Program-made: the position numbers and the translations under genes | Shown: positions 1 through 6,071 of the stretch, in pieces | How the letters are laid out: each line of letters starts with the position of its first letter | Position numbering within the stretch: the stretch's first letter is position 1 | Assembly (NCBI GenBank): GCA_937875645.1 | Contig: CALLXO010000244.1 | Location: 1 to 7,715 of the forward strand | From: an uncultured Clostridia bacterium | Lineage (GTDB): Bacteria; Bacillota; Clostridia; Christensenellales; CAG-314 | Direction of reading: 5' to 3' | DNA length: 7,715 nucleotides | The notes under the pieces: model-generated | What the model was told of the DNA's origin: nothing | Database searches by the model: none | Seen by the model: only the letters and a program-made list of their open reading frames with translations

Positions 1-265
1 CCTTGTCTGTTTCAAACTTAAATTCGACAGTACGGTCAACATCAGTGTACCACCCCATTATGTATTTCCCTTCGGGAATATCAACCTTAGGTTCTAACAC
101 ATTACCTTCTTTATCTGAATTAGCTATAATAGAATCTTCTCCGTTAACCATAAATGTTACTCTATGATATAAACTCGCTACTTTAGCATAAAGGGTAGTA
201 TCTGCGTCCACCTTGTCTGTTTCAAACTTAAATTCGACAGTACGGTCAACATCAGTGTACCACCC
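1..265 (-). repeat. Tandem 210-bp coding repeat with a 55-bp identical block
   Basis: Bases 1-55 and 211-265 are identical, and the two copies are exactly 210 bp (70 codons) apart, in frame. The identical block encodes the GWYTD...ETDK end of each InlB-type repeat. The rest of the repeat unit has diverged clearly at the DNA level. More copies may follow beyond position 1. Confidence 0.9.
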
Positions 266-457
266 TACTATGTATTTGCCCTCGGGGACAGTAACACTCG
301 GCTCAATCACCTTGCCTTCTTTGTCTGCGGAAAGCGTAACTACATTTTCCTCGCCTAAAACAAAGGTGACAACCTGAGTTTTAACGCATCCGACAAAACA
401 CATCGTAACCGCCGCTATAATTAATAGCAGCATAACTAACTTGCTAAATTGTTTCAT
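1..457 (-). CDS. InlB B-repeat (Listeria-Bacteroides repeat) lipoprotein, 3' part outside window
   Basis: The ORF starts at the ATG at 457-455 and stays open to the window edge, giving 152 codons of a longer gene. Residues 4-24 form a lipoprotein signal: a short basic start, a hydrophobic core and a lipobox FVGC with the lipidated cysteine at residue 24. Phe at position -3 is less common than Leu. After it come tandem repeats with a 70-residue period (about 30-99 and 100 onward). Each has a beta strand starting VTF, a K-E-G turn, PEGKYI and GWYTD, as in InlB B-repeats (Flg_new family). This implies an extracellular protein anchored to the membrane; such repeats serve adhesion or act as stalks, and the functional domain may lie outside the window. 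A GGGAGGT ribosome site lies six bases upstream of the start. The gene is divergent from the MerR regulator at 568 and has a MerR-type promoter. The specific function is unknown. Confidence 0.85.
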   Translation of the reverse strand, partial: MKQFSKLVMLLLIIAAVTMCFVGCVKTQVVTFVLGEENVVTLSADKEGKVIEPSVTVPEGKYIVGWYTDVDRTVEFKFETDKVDADTTLYAKVASLYHRVTFMVNGEDSIIANSDKEGNVLEPKVDIPEGKYIMGWYTDVDRTVEFKFETDK

Positions 458-463
458 TTATTT

Positions 464-470
464 ACCTCCC
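464..470 (-). promoter_or_regulatory. Ribosome binding site of the InlB-repeat lipoprotein
   Basis: On the minus strand this reads GGGAGGT, six bases before the ATG at 457. It fixes the start codon of a gene whose end is outside the window. Confidence 0.8.
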
Positions 471-483
471 TTTATTCAGTTAA

Positions 484-512
484 TTGACACAAAGTGTGTA
501 TAATGGTATTAT
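484..512 (+). promoter_or_regulatory. Promoter of the MerR-family regulator gene
   Basis: TTGACA (484-489), a 17-bp spacer and TATTAT (507-512) form a near-consensus housekeeping promoter, with a predicted start near 519 and a leader of about 49 bases. Its -10 element overlaps the -10 of the divergent lipoprotein promoter (508-513), so one bound regulator could affect both directions. A second perfect TATAAT at 499-504 lacks a good -35 at the right distance. Confidence 0.65.
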
Positions 513-538
513 ATATTTGGGTGATGTTACCGAGTCAA
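508..538 (-). promoter_or_regulatory. MerR-type promoter with 19-bp spacer for the InlB-repeat lipoprotein
   Basis: On the minus strand TTGACT (538-533) is followed by exactly 19 bp and then TATAAT (513-508). Two near-consensus hexamers set 19 bp apart are typical of promoters that MerR-family activators open by untwisting the spacer DNA. Inside the spacer lies an imperfect dyad, GGT-N6-ACC (520-531), a possible half-site pair, though it is not exactly centred. The predicted transcript starts near 501, leaving a leader of about 45 bases. The regulator is encoded immediately opposite at 568. The hexamers and spacing are read directly; regulation by this MerR is inferred. Confidence 0.65.
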
Positions 539-567
539 GCGTTTTTTTGATTATTTAAGGAGAAAAT

Positions 568-1356
568 ATGGAAAAAGATACCGATTATTCGTTAAAACCG
601 AAAATGAGCATAAGACAACTAGCAAGATTGACAGCCGTGCCTTACGAAACATTAAGATATTGGGCAAAAAGAGGACATATACAGCGCACAAAAAATTCCA
701 CTAACGGCTATTATGAGTATGATATCGAAGCCTACTCTGACGTTACAATAATTAAAATGCTACGCCATTTAGGATTTTCTTTTAAAATGATAGTAGATTA
801 TTTTAAAGGAGAATCGGATATTTTTGACAAGTTGTTTTCCGAAGCTAAAAAACGCATTTATCGCCAAATGGAACAATTGCGAAAGAGTCTAGAAAATATA
901 GAGTTTCAGGAGGCATCGTTAAATCGCACAAAAAATTGTTCGGAAGAAATAACCATAAAAAAGCCACCCTTCGAAAAAGTATATAAATTAGATTCTGTCG
1001 ATTTGACAAAAAACATTTTGACAATACCTTGGAACAGCATTTCATTTTATGATGTTAAGGAAGGCGAAATAGGCCCGATAAAATACGCATGCATTGTCGA
1101 GAACAAAGCTCAAAAAGGAAAAGTAATTTGGAGCAAAAACCCTGATGCAAAATATTTTCATTTTATTGTGATTGCCATCCAAAAACATAGAAGTGCTACA
1201 GAGGTAATATCTAAAAATGTAAAAATAATCGACGAAATGGGTTATAATGTAAAAAGTGTGTTGTTAAAATATATTTTTACACTAAAAAAACCTATTAACG
1301 GCCAAAAAACATACGTAAACTATTATGACGCATGGGCAGAAGCATATCCAAAATAA
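568..1356 (+). CDS. MerR-family transcriptional regulator with a C-terminal sensor-like domain
   Basis: This 262-residue protein has a MerR winged helix-turn-helix at about residues 13-80. Visible hallmarks are S-I-R-Q-L-A-R, ETLRYW, the wing NGYYEYD and the LRHLGFS helix. Residues 87-118 are a charged helix fitting the MerR dimerisation coiled coil. Residues 135-262 form a separate alpha/beta domain ending in YYDAWAEAYPK. Its position and size resemble GyrI-like effector-binding domains of BmrR/TipA-type regulators, but I can only suggest that assignment. No metal-binding cysteine cluster is evident, which argues against a metal sensor and for a small-molecule ligand. An AAGGAG site (557-562) lies five bases before the ATG. 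The gene is divergent from the InlB-repeat lipoprotein, whose promoter has the 19-bp spacer expected of a MerR target; that makes the lipoprotein the likely target. The ligand is unknown. Confidence 0.88.
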   Translation: MEKDTDYSLKPKMSIRQLARLTAVPYETLRYWAKRGHIQRTKNSTNGYYEYDIEAYSDVTIIKMLRHLGFSFKMIVDYFKGESDIFDKLFSEAKKRIYRQMEQLRKSLENIEFQEASLNRTKNCSEEITIKKPPFEKVYKLDSVDLTKNILTIPWNSISFYDVKEGEIGPIKYACIVENKAQKGKVIWSKNPDAKYFHFIVIAIQKHRSATEVISKNVKIIDEMGYNVKSVLLKYIFTLKKPINGQKTYVNYYDAWAEAYPK

Positions 1357-1367
1357 AAAGTAGTAAG

Positions 1368-1391
1368 CAGTATAAATTTACTGTTTTATTT
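1368..1391 (+). terminator. Weak candidate terminator after the MerR gene
   Basis: A 5-bp stem (CAGTA at 1368-1372 with TACTG at 1379-1383) and a 6-base loop are followed by TTTTATTT. The stem is short and AT-rich, so this is a weak intrinsic terminator at best, but it is placed 11 bases after the MerR stop. Confidence 0.3.
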
Positions 1392-1408
1392 CCAATTTAA
1401 AAATAGTG

Positions 1409-1437
1409 TTGCTTTAACGGCATTTTGTGTGTATAAT
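1409..1437 (+). promoter_or_regulatory. Promoter of the LRR lipoprotein gene
   Basis: TTGCTT (1409-1414), a 17-bp spacer and TATAAT (1432-1437) form a good housekeeping promoter. The predicted start is near 1444, giving a leader of about 110 bases. I see no convincing riboswitch or attenuator in that leader. The 11 bases ending in this -10 (1427-1437) also occur at 494-504 in the MerR promoter region. Confidence 0.55.
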
Positions 1438-1554
1438 ACATTATATAAATTACACTTCATTGAATTATGTTTTACAAAAGAAATAATAATGACTTTTTTT
1501 GCCTTACGTGTCAGTTTTTGCTTTTCTTAAATAGTTTATTAATAAGGAGGTTTT

Positions 1555-3831
1555 ATGAAAACAAAAAAAATAATAATTTTACTCGCTACAATAATAATGC
1601 TGATTGTGCTTTTAGCTGCGTGCGGTTGCACACATGATTGGGGAGATTGGGAAGTAACACGCACACCCTCCTGCACACAGGCAGGGGAAGAAACAAGGCG
1701 CTGTTTAAAAGACGATACCCATATTGAAAAACGCACTAAAAATGCACTCGGACATGATTGGGGAGATTGGGTTGTGACCCTTCCCGAAACAGACACACAA
1801 CATGGACAGGAAACCAGAGTTTGCAAACGAGATAATACCCATTTTCAAACGCGAATATTAGGCACGGACGTAATCATCTACCCGCCTGTCGGACAAAACG
1901 AACAAGTACAGCCTAATGCGCAGGGCTATATAGTTACTCCGGCGGGGCTTTGGCTAACTGAGAGCGGCGAGGAATATACCGTTTTAGCGTATAGCGGCAA
2001 AAGCAAAAATGTTATGATACCTGCCTTTGTCAACGACAAACCCATTACCGTTATTGGCGACGGTGCGTATTATTATCCTTGTGTTGAAGGGTATGTACCT
2101 CCTATTTGGACAAAATTTATGTTTTCTGGCAATACAAATATAACCAGCGTAACCTTTGAAGAAGGAAGCCGTATCAGACATATCGGCTTATTAGCGTTTA
2201 GCGATTGCACTTCCTTAATCGAATTTGAAACGCCCAACTCTTTGCGCTCTATTAACGAAAACGCTTTTTCTGACACGGGGATTTGGAAAGAAACGCCAAA
2301 CAACAGCATAGTGTATGTGGGAAACTGGGCGGTAGGATATAAAGGCACTTCAAGTGATGAAATCGAAGTAAGAGCAGGCACGGCGGGTATTTCCTCTTGT
2401 GCGTTTATGAATACTTCTTTTAAACAAATATTTATACCGCAAAGCGTTAAAGTAGTGGGTAGTTACGCATTTTATCAAAGCACCTTGTTTAACAACGCCC
2501 CCGACAACAGCGTTGTATACGCAGATAAATGGGTGGTAGGACATAAAGGAAGTTTGGGCGCAGTGACATTAGAAAGCGATACAGTAGGTATTGCCGATTC
2601 GGCATTTCTATATGCATATTCTTTAACAAGCATAGTTATACCTTCAAATGTCGAAAGCATAGGCGAAAATGCTTTTTTACTTTGCAAAAATTTAACGGAC
2701 GTTACAATTGAAGATGGTGTAAAAATCATTGGCGATTCTGCATTTTTATATTGCAAAGCTCTAAAAAGCATAAGTATTCCGCAGTCGGTGACGGATATAG
2801 GTGCTGCCGCTTTTGGCGATTGCCGAGCTTTAACAAGTGCTTCGCTACCTCAAGGACTTACAACCATAAACAACGGATTATTTAGCGGATGCATTTTGTT
2901 AGAGAACTTTACTATCCCCTCATCAATGACAATTATTGGTATCAATGCTTTTAGAGGTACTGCGTTAAAAAATATTGTTATTCCAAAAGGAGTGGTCAGT
3001 ATCGGTGCAGACGCTTTTGTCGCTAACAATCAAATGGAAAATTTTTCCGTTGAAACAGAAAATCAATTTTATACCAGTGAAGACAACTGTTTAATTGAAA
3101 TTGCCACTGCTAAATTGATTACAGGCTTTAATAATACCGTTATTCCTGATTGGATAGAGCATATCGAAAAGAATGCTTTTTATGGGATAAATATTAGCAG
3201 TGTTTCTATCCCCGACAGCATATTAACCATAGGCGATTACGCTTTTTATGGGTGCACAAATTTACAGTCGGTGACTTTTGGCAGTGGTGTGACAGAAATA
3301 GGGGATTATACATTTAGTAATTGCGCGTTTACAAGTATTGACTTACCCTCTTCCCTAACCAAAATCGGAACATTTGCGTTTGAAAAATGCCCGATAGAAA
3401 GCCTTGTTATCTCCCATTCGGTAACATATCTTGGTTTGGGTGCGTTTTATAAAACTTCCGTTAAAAGCGTAATGATAGGTAACGGTGATATTCAAATAGG
3501 CGGATGGGGAGTGTTTGCCTATTGCGAAAACTTAACAAGCGTTGTTATTCCGTCAAATATGAAGACTATCGGTAGACTTATGTTTTGGAATTGCACGTCC
3601 CTTAGCGCTGTAACTATTGAGAATGGTGTAACGACTATAGAAGACGGAGCATTTACAGGTTGTGCCGCCTTAGAAAGCATTGTTATCCCCGCTTCAGTGA
3701 TTATTATCGAATCAAATGTTTTTTATGCCTGCCCTGTTTTAACTATTTATGCCGAAGTTGAAGAAAAACCTGACGGCTGGGCAGACAATTGGAACAGCAA
3801 CCGCTCTGTTGTTTGGGACTATAAAGAATAA
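1555..3831 (+). CDS. BspA-type leucine-rich-repeat surface lipoprotein
   Basis: This 758-residue protein begins with a lipoprotein signal whose lipobox is LAAC, with the lipidated cysteine at residue 23. Two W-rich repeats follow, at about 27-66 and 67-103, each starting HDWGDW. Similar modules occur in large surface proteins of gut Firmicutes. A short linker leads to about 20 BspA/TpLRR-type repeats (LRR_5 family) from about residue 165 to 735, of the pattern L-x-S-I-x-I-P-x-x-V-x-x-I-G-x-x-A-F-x-x-C. Between early repeats sit two 70-residue-spaced inserts (about 248-262 and 318-332) with V-Y-x-x-x-W-x-V-G-x-K-G. The end, with Y-A-E and a W-rich tail, resembles the usual C-terminal cap of such proteins. 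The role is probably binding of host or matrix protein or polysaccharide at the cell surface; the ligand cannot be read from sequence. An AAGGAGGT site (1544-1551) fixes the start. It is a single-gene transcript between its own promoter and terminator. Confidence 0.9.
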   Translation: MKTKKIIILLATIIMLIVLLAACGCTHDWGDWEVTRTPSCTQAGEETRRCLKDDTHIEKRTKNALGHDWGDWVVTLPETDTQHGQETRVCKRDNTHFQTRILGTDVIIYPPVGQNEQVQPNAQGYIVTPAGLWLTESGEEYTVLAYSGKSKNVMIPAFVNDKPITVIGDGAYYYPCVEGYVPPIWTKFMFSGNTNITSVTFEEGSRIRHIGLLAFSDCTSLIEFETPNSLRSINENAFSDTGIWKETPNNSIVYVGNWAVGYKGTSSDEIEVRAGTAGISSCAFMNTSFKQIFIPQSVKVVGSYAFYQSTLFNNAPDNSVVYADKWVVGHKGSLGAVTLESDTVGIADSAFLYAYSLTSIVIPSNVESIGENAFLLCKNLTDVTIEDGVKIIGDSAFLYCKALKSISIPQSVTDIGAAAFGDCRALTSASLPQGLTTINNGLFSGCILLENFTIPSSMTIIGINAFRGTALKNIVIPKGVVSIGADAFVANNQMENFSVETENQFYTSEDNCLIEIATAKLITGFNNTVIPDWIEHIEKNAFYGINISSVSIPDSILTIGDYAFYGCTNLQSVTFGSGVTEIGDYTFSNCAFTSIDLPSSLTKIGTFAFEKCPIESLVISHSVTYLGLGAFYKTSVKSVMIGNGDIQIGGWGVFAYCENLTSVVIPSNMKTIGRLMFWNCTSLSAVTIENGVTTIEDGAFTGCAALESIVIPASVIIIESNVFYACPVLTIYAEVEEKPDGWADNWNSNRSVVWDYKE
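1632..1771 (+). repeat. Direct repeat encoding the HDWGDW modules
   Basis: A 20-bp stretch is identical at 1632-1651 and 1752-1771, a period of 120 bp or 40 codons. It encodes the HDWGDW start of the two N-terminal modules of the LRR lipoprotein. The rest of the modules has diverged. Confidence 0.8.
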
Positions 3832-3860
3832 CTAATTTGGAGAATATATAAAATCAAACA

Positions 3861-3885
3861 AAAAGCGGGGTGCGCCCCGTTTTTT
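3861..3885 (+). terminator. Strong rho-independent terminator after the LRR lipoprotein
   Basis: CGGGG (3866-3870) pairs with CCCCG (3875-3879) across a TGCG loop and is followed by six T (3880-3885). The A run before the stem extends the pairing and could allow function on the other strand too. It lies 30 bases after the LRR gene stop and separates it from the cortex enzyme gene. Confidence 0.9.
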
Positions 3886-3925
3886 GTTACAGCCTATTCG
3901 ATTGGACTTATCGTATTATTTTATA

Positions 3926-3953
3926 ACCTTAACAATTACTTTTGCATATATTA
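3926..3953 (+). promoter_or_regulatory. Candidate sigma-K-type sporulation promoter of the cortex enzyme gene
   Basis: AC at 3926-3927, 17 bases, then CATATATTA (3945-3953) matches the Bacillus sigma-K pattern AC-N17-CATAnnnTA. Transcription would start near 3960, about 24 bases before the chosen ATG. The fit suits a late mother-cell spore gene, but this pattern is loose and the DNA is AT-rich, so a chance match is possible. Confidence 0.4.
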
Positions 3954-3983
3954 AGTAGAGTAATAAAAAAGAAGGTAAAATTA

Positions 3984-5270
3984 ATGCAAATCTATACAAT
4001 CCAAAGCGGAGATTCTCTTTATGGCATAGCGCGCACGTTCAACTCCTCTGTCAATGACATCGTGAGCGCAAACCGTATCCCCGACCCCCAACGCCTTGTA
4101 GTGGGTCAAACGGCGGTAATCCCTATAACAGGCAGTTATTATTTTGTGCAACCGGGCGACAGTCTTTGGTCTATTGGGCGCAGATTCAATATTAATTATC
4201 TCTTTCTTGCGCAGATAAACCGTATCAATCCCGCTCAACCACTGTCCGTGGGACTAAGATTATATATTCCACCCTTTCCTAAAGTTACCGCAGAGGTTAA
4301 TGCTTACATAGAACCCTTGGGCGAAGCTCCCAGTCAGGTTTTGCTTACTGATGCACGGGAGGCGGCACAAAGGCTTACCTACTTAGCAGTTTTTAGTTAC
4401 CGTGCTAACCGTGACGGAACATTAAATCCTCCGCCCATGCAAGGAATTCCCCAAATTGCAAGACAATACGGCAACGCGCTTATGATGGTTGTTACAAATA
4501 TTGAAGAAGGGCAGTTTAGCGGTGAGCTTGGTCGCTCCATTTTAGAAAGTACCGCGGTGCAGGATTTGATGTTGGATAATATCATCGCCGAAGCTATGCG
4601 TCTTGGGTATAGGGATATACATTTTGATTTTGAATTTTTGCCGGCAGATTTGCGGGAGCAATACATAGCATTTTTACGCCGTGCAGCTGATAGACTACAT
4701 TCTGAAGGGCTTATGATTTCAGCGGCGCTTGCGCCCAAAACCAGTGCCGAACAAGAAGGACAATGGTATGAAGCACATGACTATGGCGCAATAGGGCAGA
4801 TCGTAGATTTTGTGGTTATTATGACGTATGAGTGGGGCTATTCTGGAGGACCGCCTATGGCAGTTTCTCCCTTGGATCAAGTGGAAAGAGTGCTCAGATA
4901 CGCAATTACCGAAATTCCGCCTAATAAAATTATGATGGGTCAAAACCTTTACGGCTACGACTGGACTCTGCCTTTTATAGAAGGCGGTCCCTTTGCCCGT
5001 GCCCTCAGTCCGCAAGCCGCCATATTATTGGCAAGAGACAACAATGCCCAAATATTATTTGATCCTATCGCACAGGCGCCGCACTTCAATTACTTTGATC
5101 AGTCAGGGCGGGAGCACGAAGTATGGTTTGAGGATGCGCGCAGCATACAGGCAAAATTCGATCTATTAAAAGAACTCGGACTGCGCGGTATCAGCTACTG
5201 GAAACTTGGTCTGCCTTTTCCTCAAAATTGGCTGTTGATAGATGAGAATTTTAATGTTGTAAGAAGATAA
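3984..5270 (+). CDS. sleL: SleL/YaaH-type spore cortex-lytic glycosidase (2 LysM + GH18)
   Basis: The protein has 428 residues, about the length of Bacillus SleL/YaaH. Two LysM domains (about 2-46 and 49-95, each with a G-D-S-L core and the second ending VGLRLYIP) bind peptidoglycan. A GH18 barrel (about 105-425) follows, with FDFE holding the catalytic Glu217 and Asp215, the family segment MTYEWGYSGGPP (280-291) and the C-terminal GISYWKLGLPFPQNW (402-416). Enzymes of this family are N-acetylglucosaminidases that break down cortex fragments during germination. There is no signal peptide, as expected for a protein made in the mother cell and placed on the spore. The ATG at 3984 is chosen because AAGAAGGT lies eight bases upstream and the LysM starts at once. 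An in-frame TTG at 3942 has no ribosome site and falls beside the probable promoter. His213 replaces the residue that is usually Asn in this branch or Asp in chitinases. Confidence 0.9.
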   Translation: MQIYTIQSGDSLYGIARTFNSSVNDIVSANRIPDPQRLVVGQTAVIPITGSYYFVQPGDSLWSIGRRFNINYLFLAQINRINPAQPLSVGLRLYIPPFPKVTAEVNAYIEPLGEAPSQVLLTDAREAAQRLTYLAVFSYRANRDGTLNPPPMQGIPQIARQYGNALMMVVTNIEEGQFSGELGRSILESTAVQDLMLDNIIAEAMRLGYRDIHFDFEFLPADLREQYIAFLRRAADRLHSEGLMISAALAPKTSAEQEGQWYEAHDYGAIGQIVDFVVIMTYEWGYSGGPPMAVSPLDQVERVLRYAITEIPPNKIMMGQNLYGYDWTLPFIEGGPFARALSPQAAILLARDNNAQILFDPIAQAPHFNYFDQSGREHEVWFEDARSIQAKFDLLKELGLRGISYWKLGLPFPQNWLLIDENFNVVRR

Positions 5271-5471
5271 ACAATATAAAATAAGTGAAATTAACTTTTC
5301 AGATGCAACTGCTTCTTGCAAAAAGCTTTTAAGCGGAGCGTCACAAGATTCGATTGCCTATCTTTATAGCTATTAAGACGAATATTTTAAATAGAGTACA
5401 ACATAGTGTTTTTATATGTTTTTATATGATATTTTATGATGGGATAATAAACATATTTTAAAATAAATAAC
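5271..5471. other. Non-coding spacer after the cortex enzyme gene
   Basis: This spacer of about 200 bases is AT-rich and has no supported gene. A frame open from 5263 to 5376 has no start codon. The stretch 5397-5460 is low-complexity T/A-rich DNA. The first clear terminator for the upstream gene is at 5472. Confidence 0.6.
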
Positions 5472-5500
5472 AAAAACGCCACATATTAGTGACGTTTTTT
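5472..5500 (-). terminator. Bidirectional terminator between the cortex enzyme gene and tRNA-Ser
   Basis: AACG, a mismatch and CAC (5475-5482) pair with GTG, the mismatch base and CGTT (5489-5496) across the loop ATATTA. Five A precede the stem and six T follow it. On the minus strand it lies six bases after the tRNA CCA end and serves the tRNA transcript. On the plus strand it can end readthrough from the gene that stops at 5270. Confidence 0.8.
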
Positions 5501-5505
5501 GCGTT

Positions 5506-5600
5506 TGGCGGAGAAGATGGGATTTGAACCCATGCACCGCTTTTATATACGATCTACTCCCTTAGCAGGGGAGCCCCTTCAGCCGCTTGGGTACTTCTCC
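5506..5600 (-). tRNA. tRNA-Ser (anticodon GCT, reads AGC/AGT)
   Basis: Read on the minus strand, the 5' end GGAGAAG (5600-5594) pairs with CTTCTCC (5516-5510). A G discriminator and an encoded CCA (5508-5506) follow. The anticodon arm has a CTCCC/GGGAG stem around the loop CTGCTAA, giving anticodon GCT. A long variable arm and the T-loop GGTTCAAATCC are visible. The length of 95 bases with CCA fits a class II serine tRNA. The gene stands alone, with its own promoter upstream (5658-5686) and a terminator just downstream. Confidence 0.97.
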
Positions 5601-5608
5601 TTACCTGC

Positions 5609-5627
5609 AAATTGTTTAAAACAATTT
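5609..5627 (-). repeat. Perfect 9-bp inverted repeat in the tRNA-Ser 5' leader
   Basis: Arms AAATTGTTT and AAACAATTT are separated by one base and end eight bases upstream of the mature tRNA 5' end. With such a small loop an RNA hairpin would open a few inner pairs. It may be a leader structure affecting 5' processing, or a binding site. No function can be assigned. Confidence 0.5.
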
Positions 5628-5657
5628 AACAATTGGTGCTAAATCAATTGCTATGGT

Positions 5658-5686
5658 ATTATAGCATAAAACTTAATAAAGGTCAA
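5658..5686 (-). promoter_or_regulatory. Promoter of tRNA-Ser
   Basis: On the minus strand TTGACC (5686-5681), a 17-bp spacer and TATAAT (5663-5658), with a TG extended -10 just before it, form a strong housekeeping promoter as expected for a stable RNA. Transcription should begin near 5651, leaving a leader of about 50 bases to be removed from the tRNA. Confidence 0.8.
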
Positions 5687-5689
5687 AAA

Positions 5690-5880
5690 ATTTCAACAGT
5701 TTTTTAAATATAAATGCTTAAATTGTAAGCCTTAAAATGTAAAAAAAGTGCGACAAGTCAGCACAGCGTTGAAAAGTAACGTAATTGGCTTAATTTGTTG
5801 AAGTTAAATGCAACACTTTGATTTATATAATTAATCAGCGACTAATTTTGTAGCTTAACTAAACAATATGCTTTTATGCA
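5690..5880. other. Intergenic stretch with no supported gene
   Basis: Together with the flanking tRNA promoter and the hairpin at 5881 this belongs to a 5601-5892 spacer. It is AT-rich, and the ATG codons in it that I followed meet a stop within a few codons. I found no tRNA-like fold or clear repeat. Confidence 0.5.
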
Positions 5881-5903
5881 AAATGCGCTAAATTAGCGCA
5901 TTT
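5881..5903 (-). terminator. Strong hairpin, probable terminator of the minus-strand genes
   Basis: The arms AAATGCGCTA (5881-5890) and TAGCGCATTT (5894-5903) are perfect complements around a three-base loop. On the minus strand the stem ends in ATTTTGC, a modest T run. It is the first good stem after the membrane protein gene that ends at 6072. On the plus strand only a short T run follows. Confidence 0.55.
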
Positions 5904-5982
5904 CTATAATTGCTTCAACTCCCAATGCAACAGAATAACCTGTTGAAAGGGATATAGTCGATAAGCTTGTAAATTTTTTCAT
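5893..5982 (-). CDS. Possible 29-residue small protein
   Basis: An ATG at 5982-5980 opens a 29-codon frame beginning MKKFTSLSTIS and ending IIEMR, with its TAA inside the hairpin at 5881-5903. The composition is like a real N-terminus (Met-Lys-Lys, then Ser/Thr-rich and hydrophobic). There is no clear Shine-Dalgarno site; only an A-rich stretch precedes it. It could be a small peptide cotranscribed with the membrane protein upstream, the truncated start of a lost gene, or chance. I do not recognise a family. Confidence 0.25.
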   Translation of the reverse strand: MKKFTSLSTISLSTGYSVALGVEAIIEMR

Positions 5983-6071
5983 CGTTACTTATCTTTTTGC
6001 CTATGTATTTCTTTACTTAAAACTTTGCAAAAATCCCTTTATGTATAATTTTTATATTGTTATCAATTTAT

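Noticed and set aside
1..265. The 210-bp spaced repeats as a possible CRISPR or mobile-element repeat
   Set aside because: The repeats are in frame within a coding sequence and encode a known protein repeat type.
484..504. TTGACA followed by TATAAT at 499-504
   Set aside because: The spacing is only 9 bp, too short for a promoter; the TATTAT at 507-512 with 17-bp spacing is the better -10.
1539..2771. Several minus-strand open frames across the LRR lipoprotein gene
   Set aside because: They lie opposite a clearly real repeat protein, and no ribosome site or domain supports them.
3942..3983. An upstream in-frame TTG start that would extend the LysM-GH18 protein by 14 residues
   Set aside because: There is no ribosome site before it, it lies inside the likely promoter, and the extension is basic and unlike the family; the ATG at 3984 has AAGAAGGT at good spacing.
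5263..5376. An open frame of 37 codons after the cortex enzyme gene with protein-like composition (S-C-K-K-L-L-S-G-A near the middle)
   Set aside because: It has no ATG, GTG or TTG start and no ribosome site, and overlaps the end of the upstream gene; it could be a gene remnant but cannot be supported.
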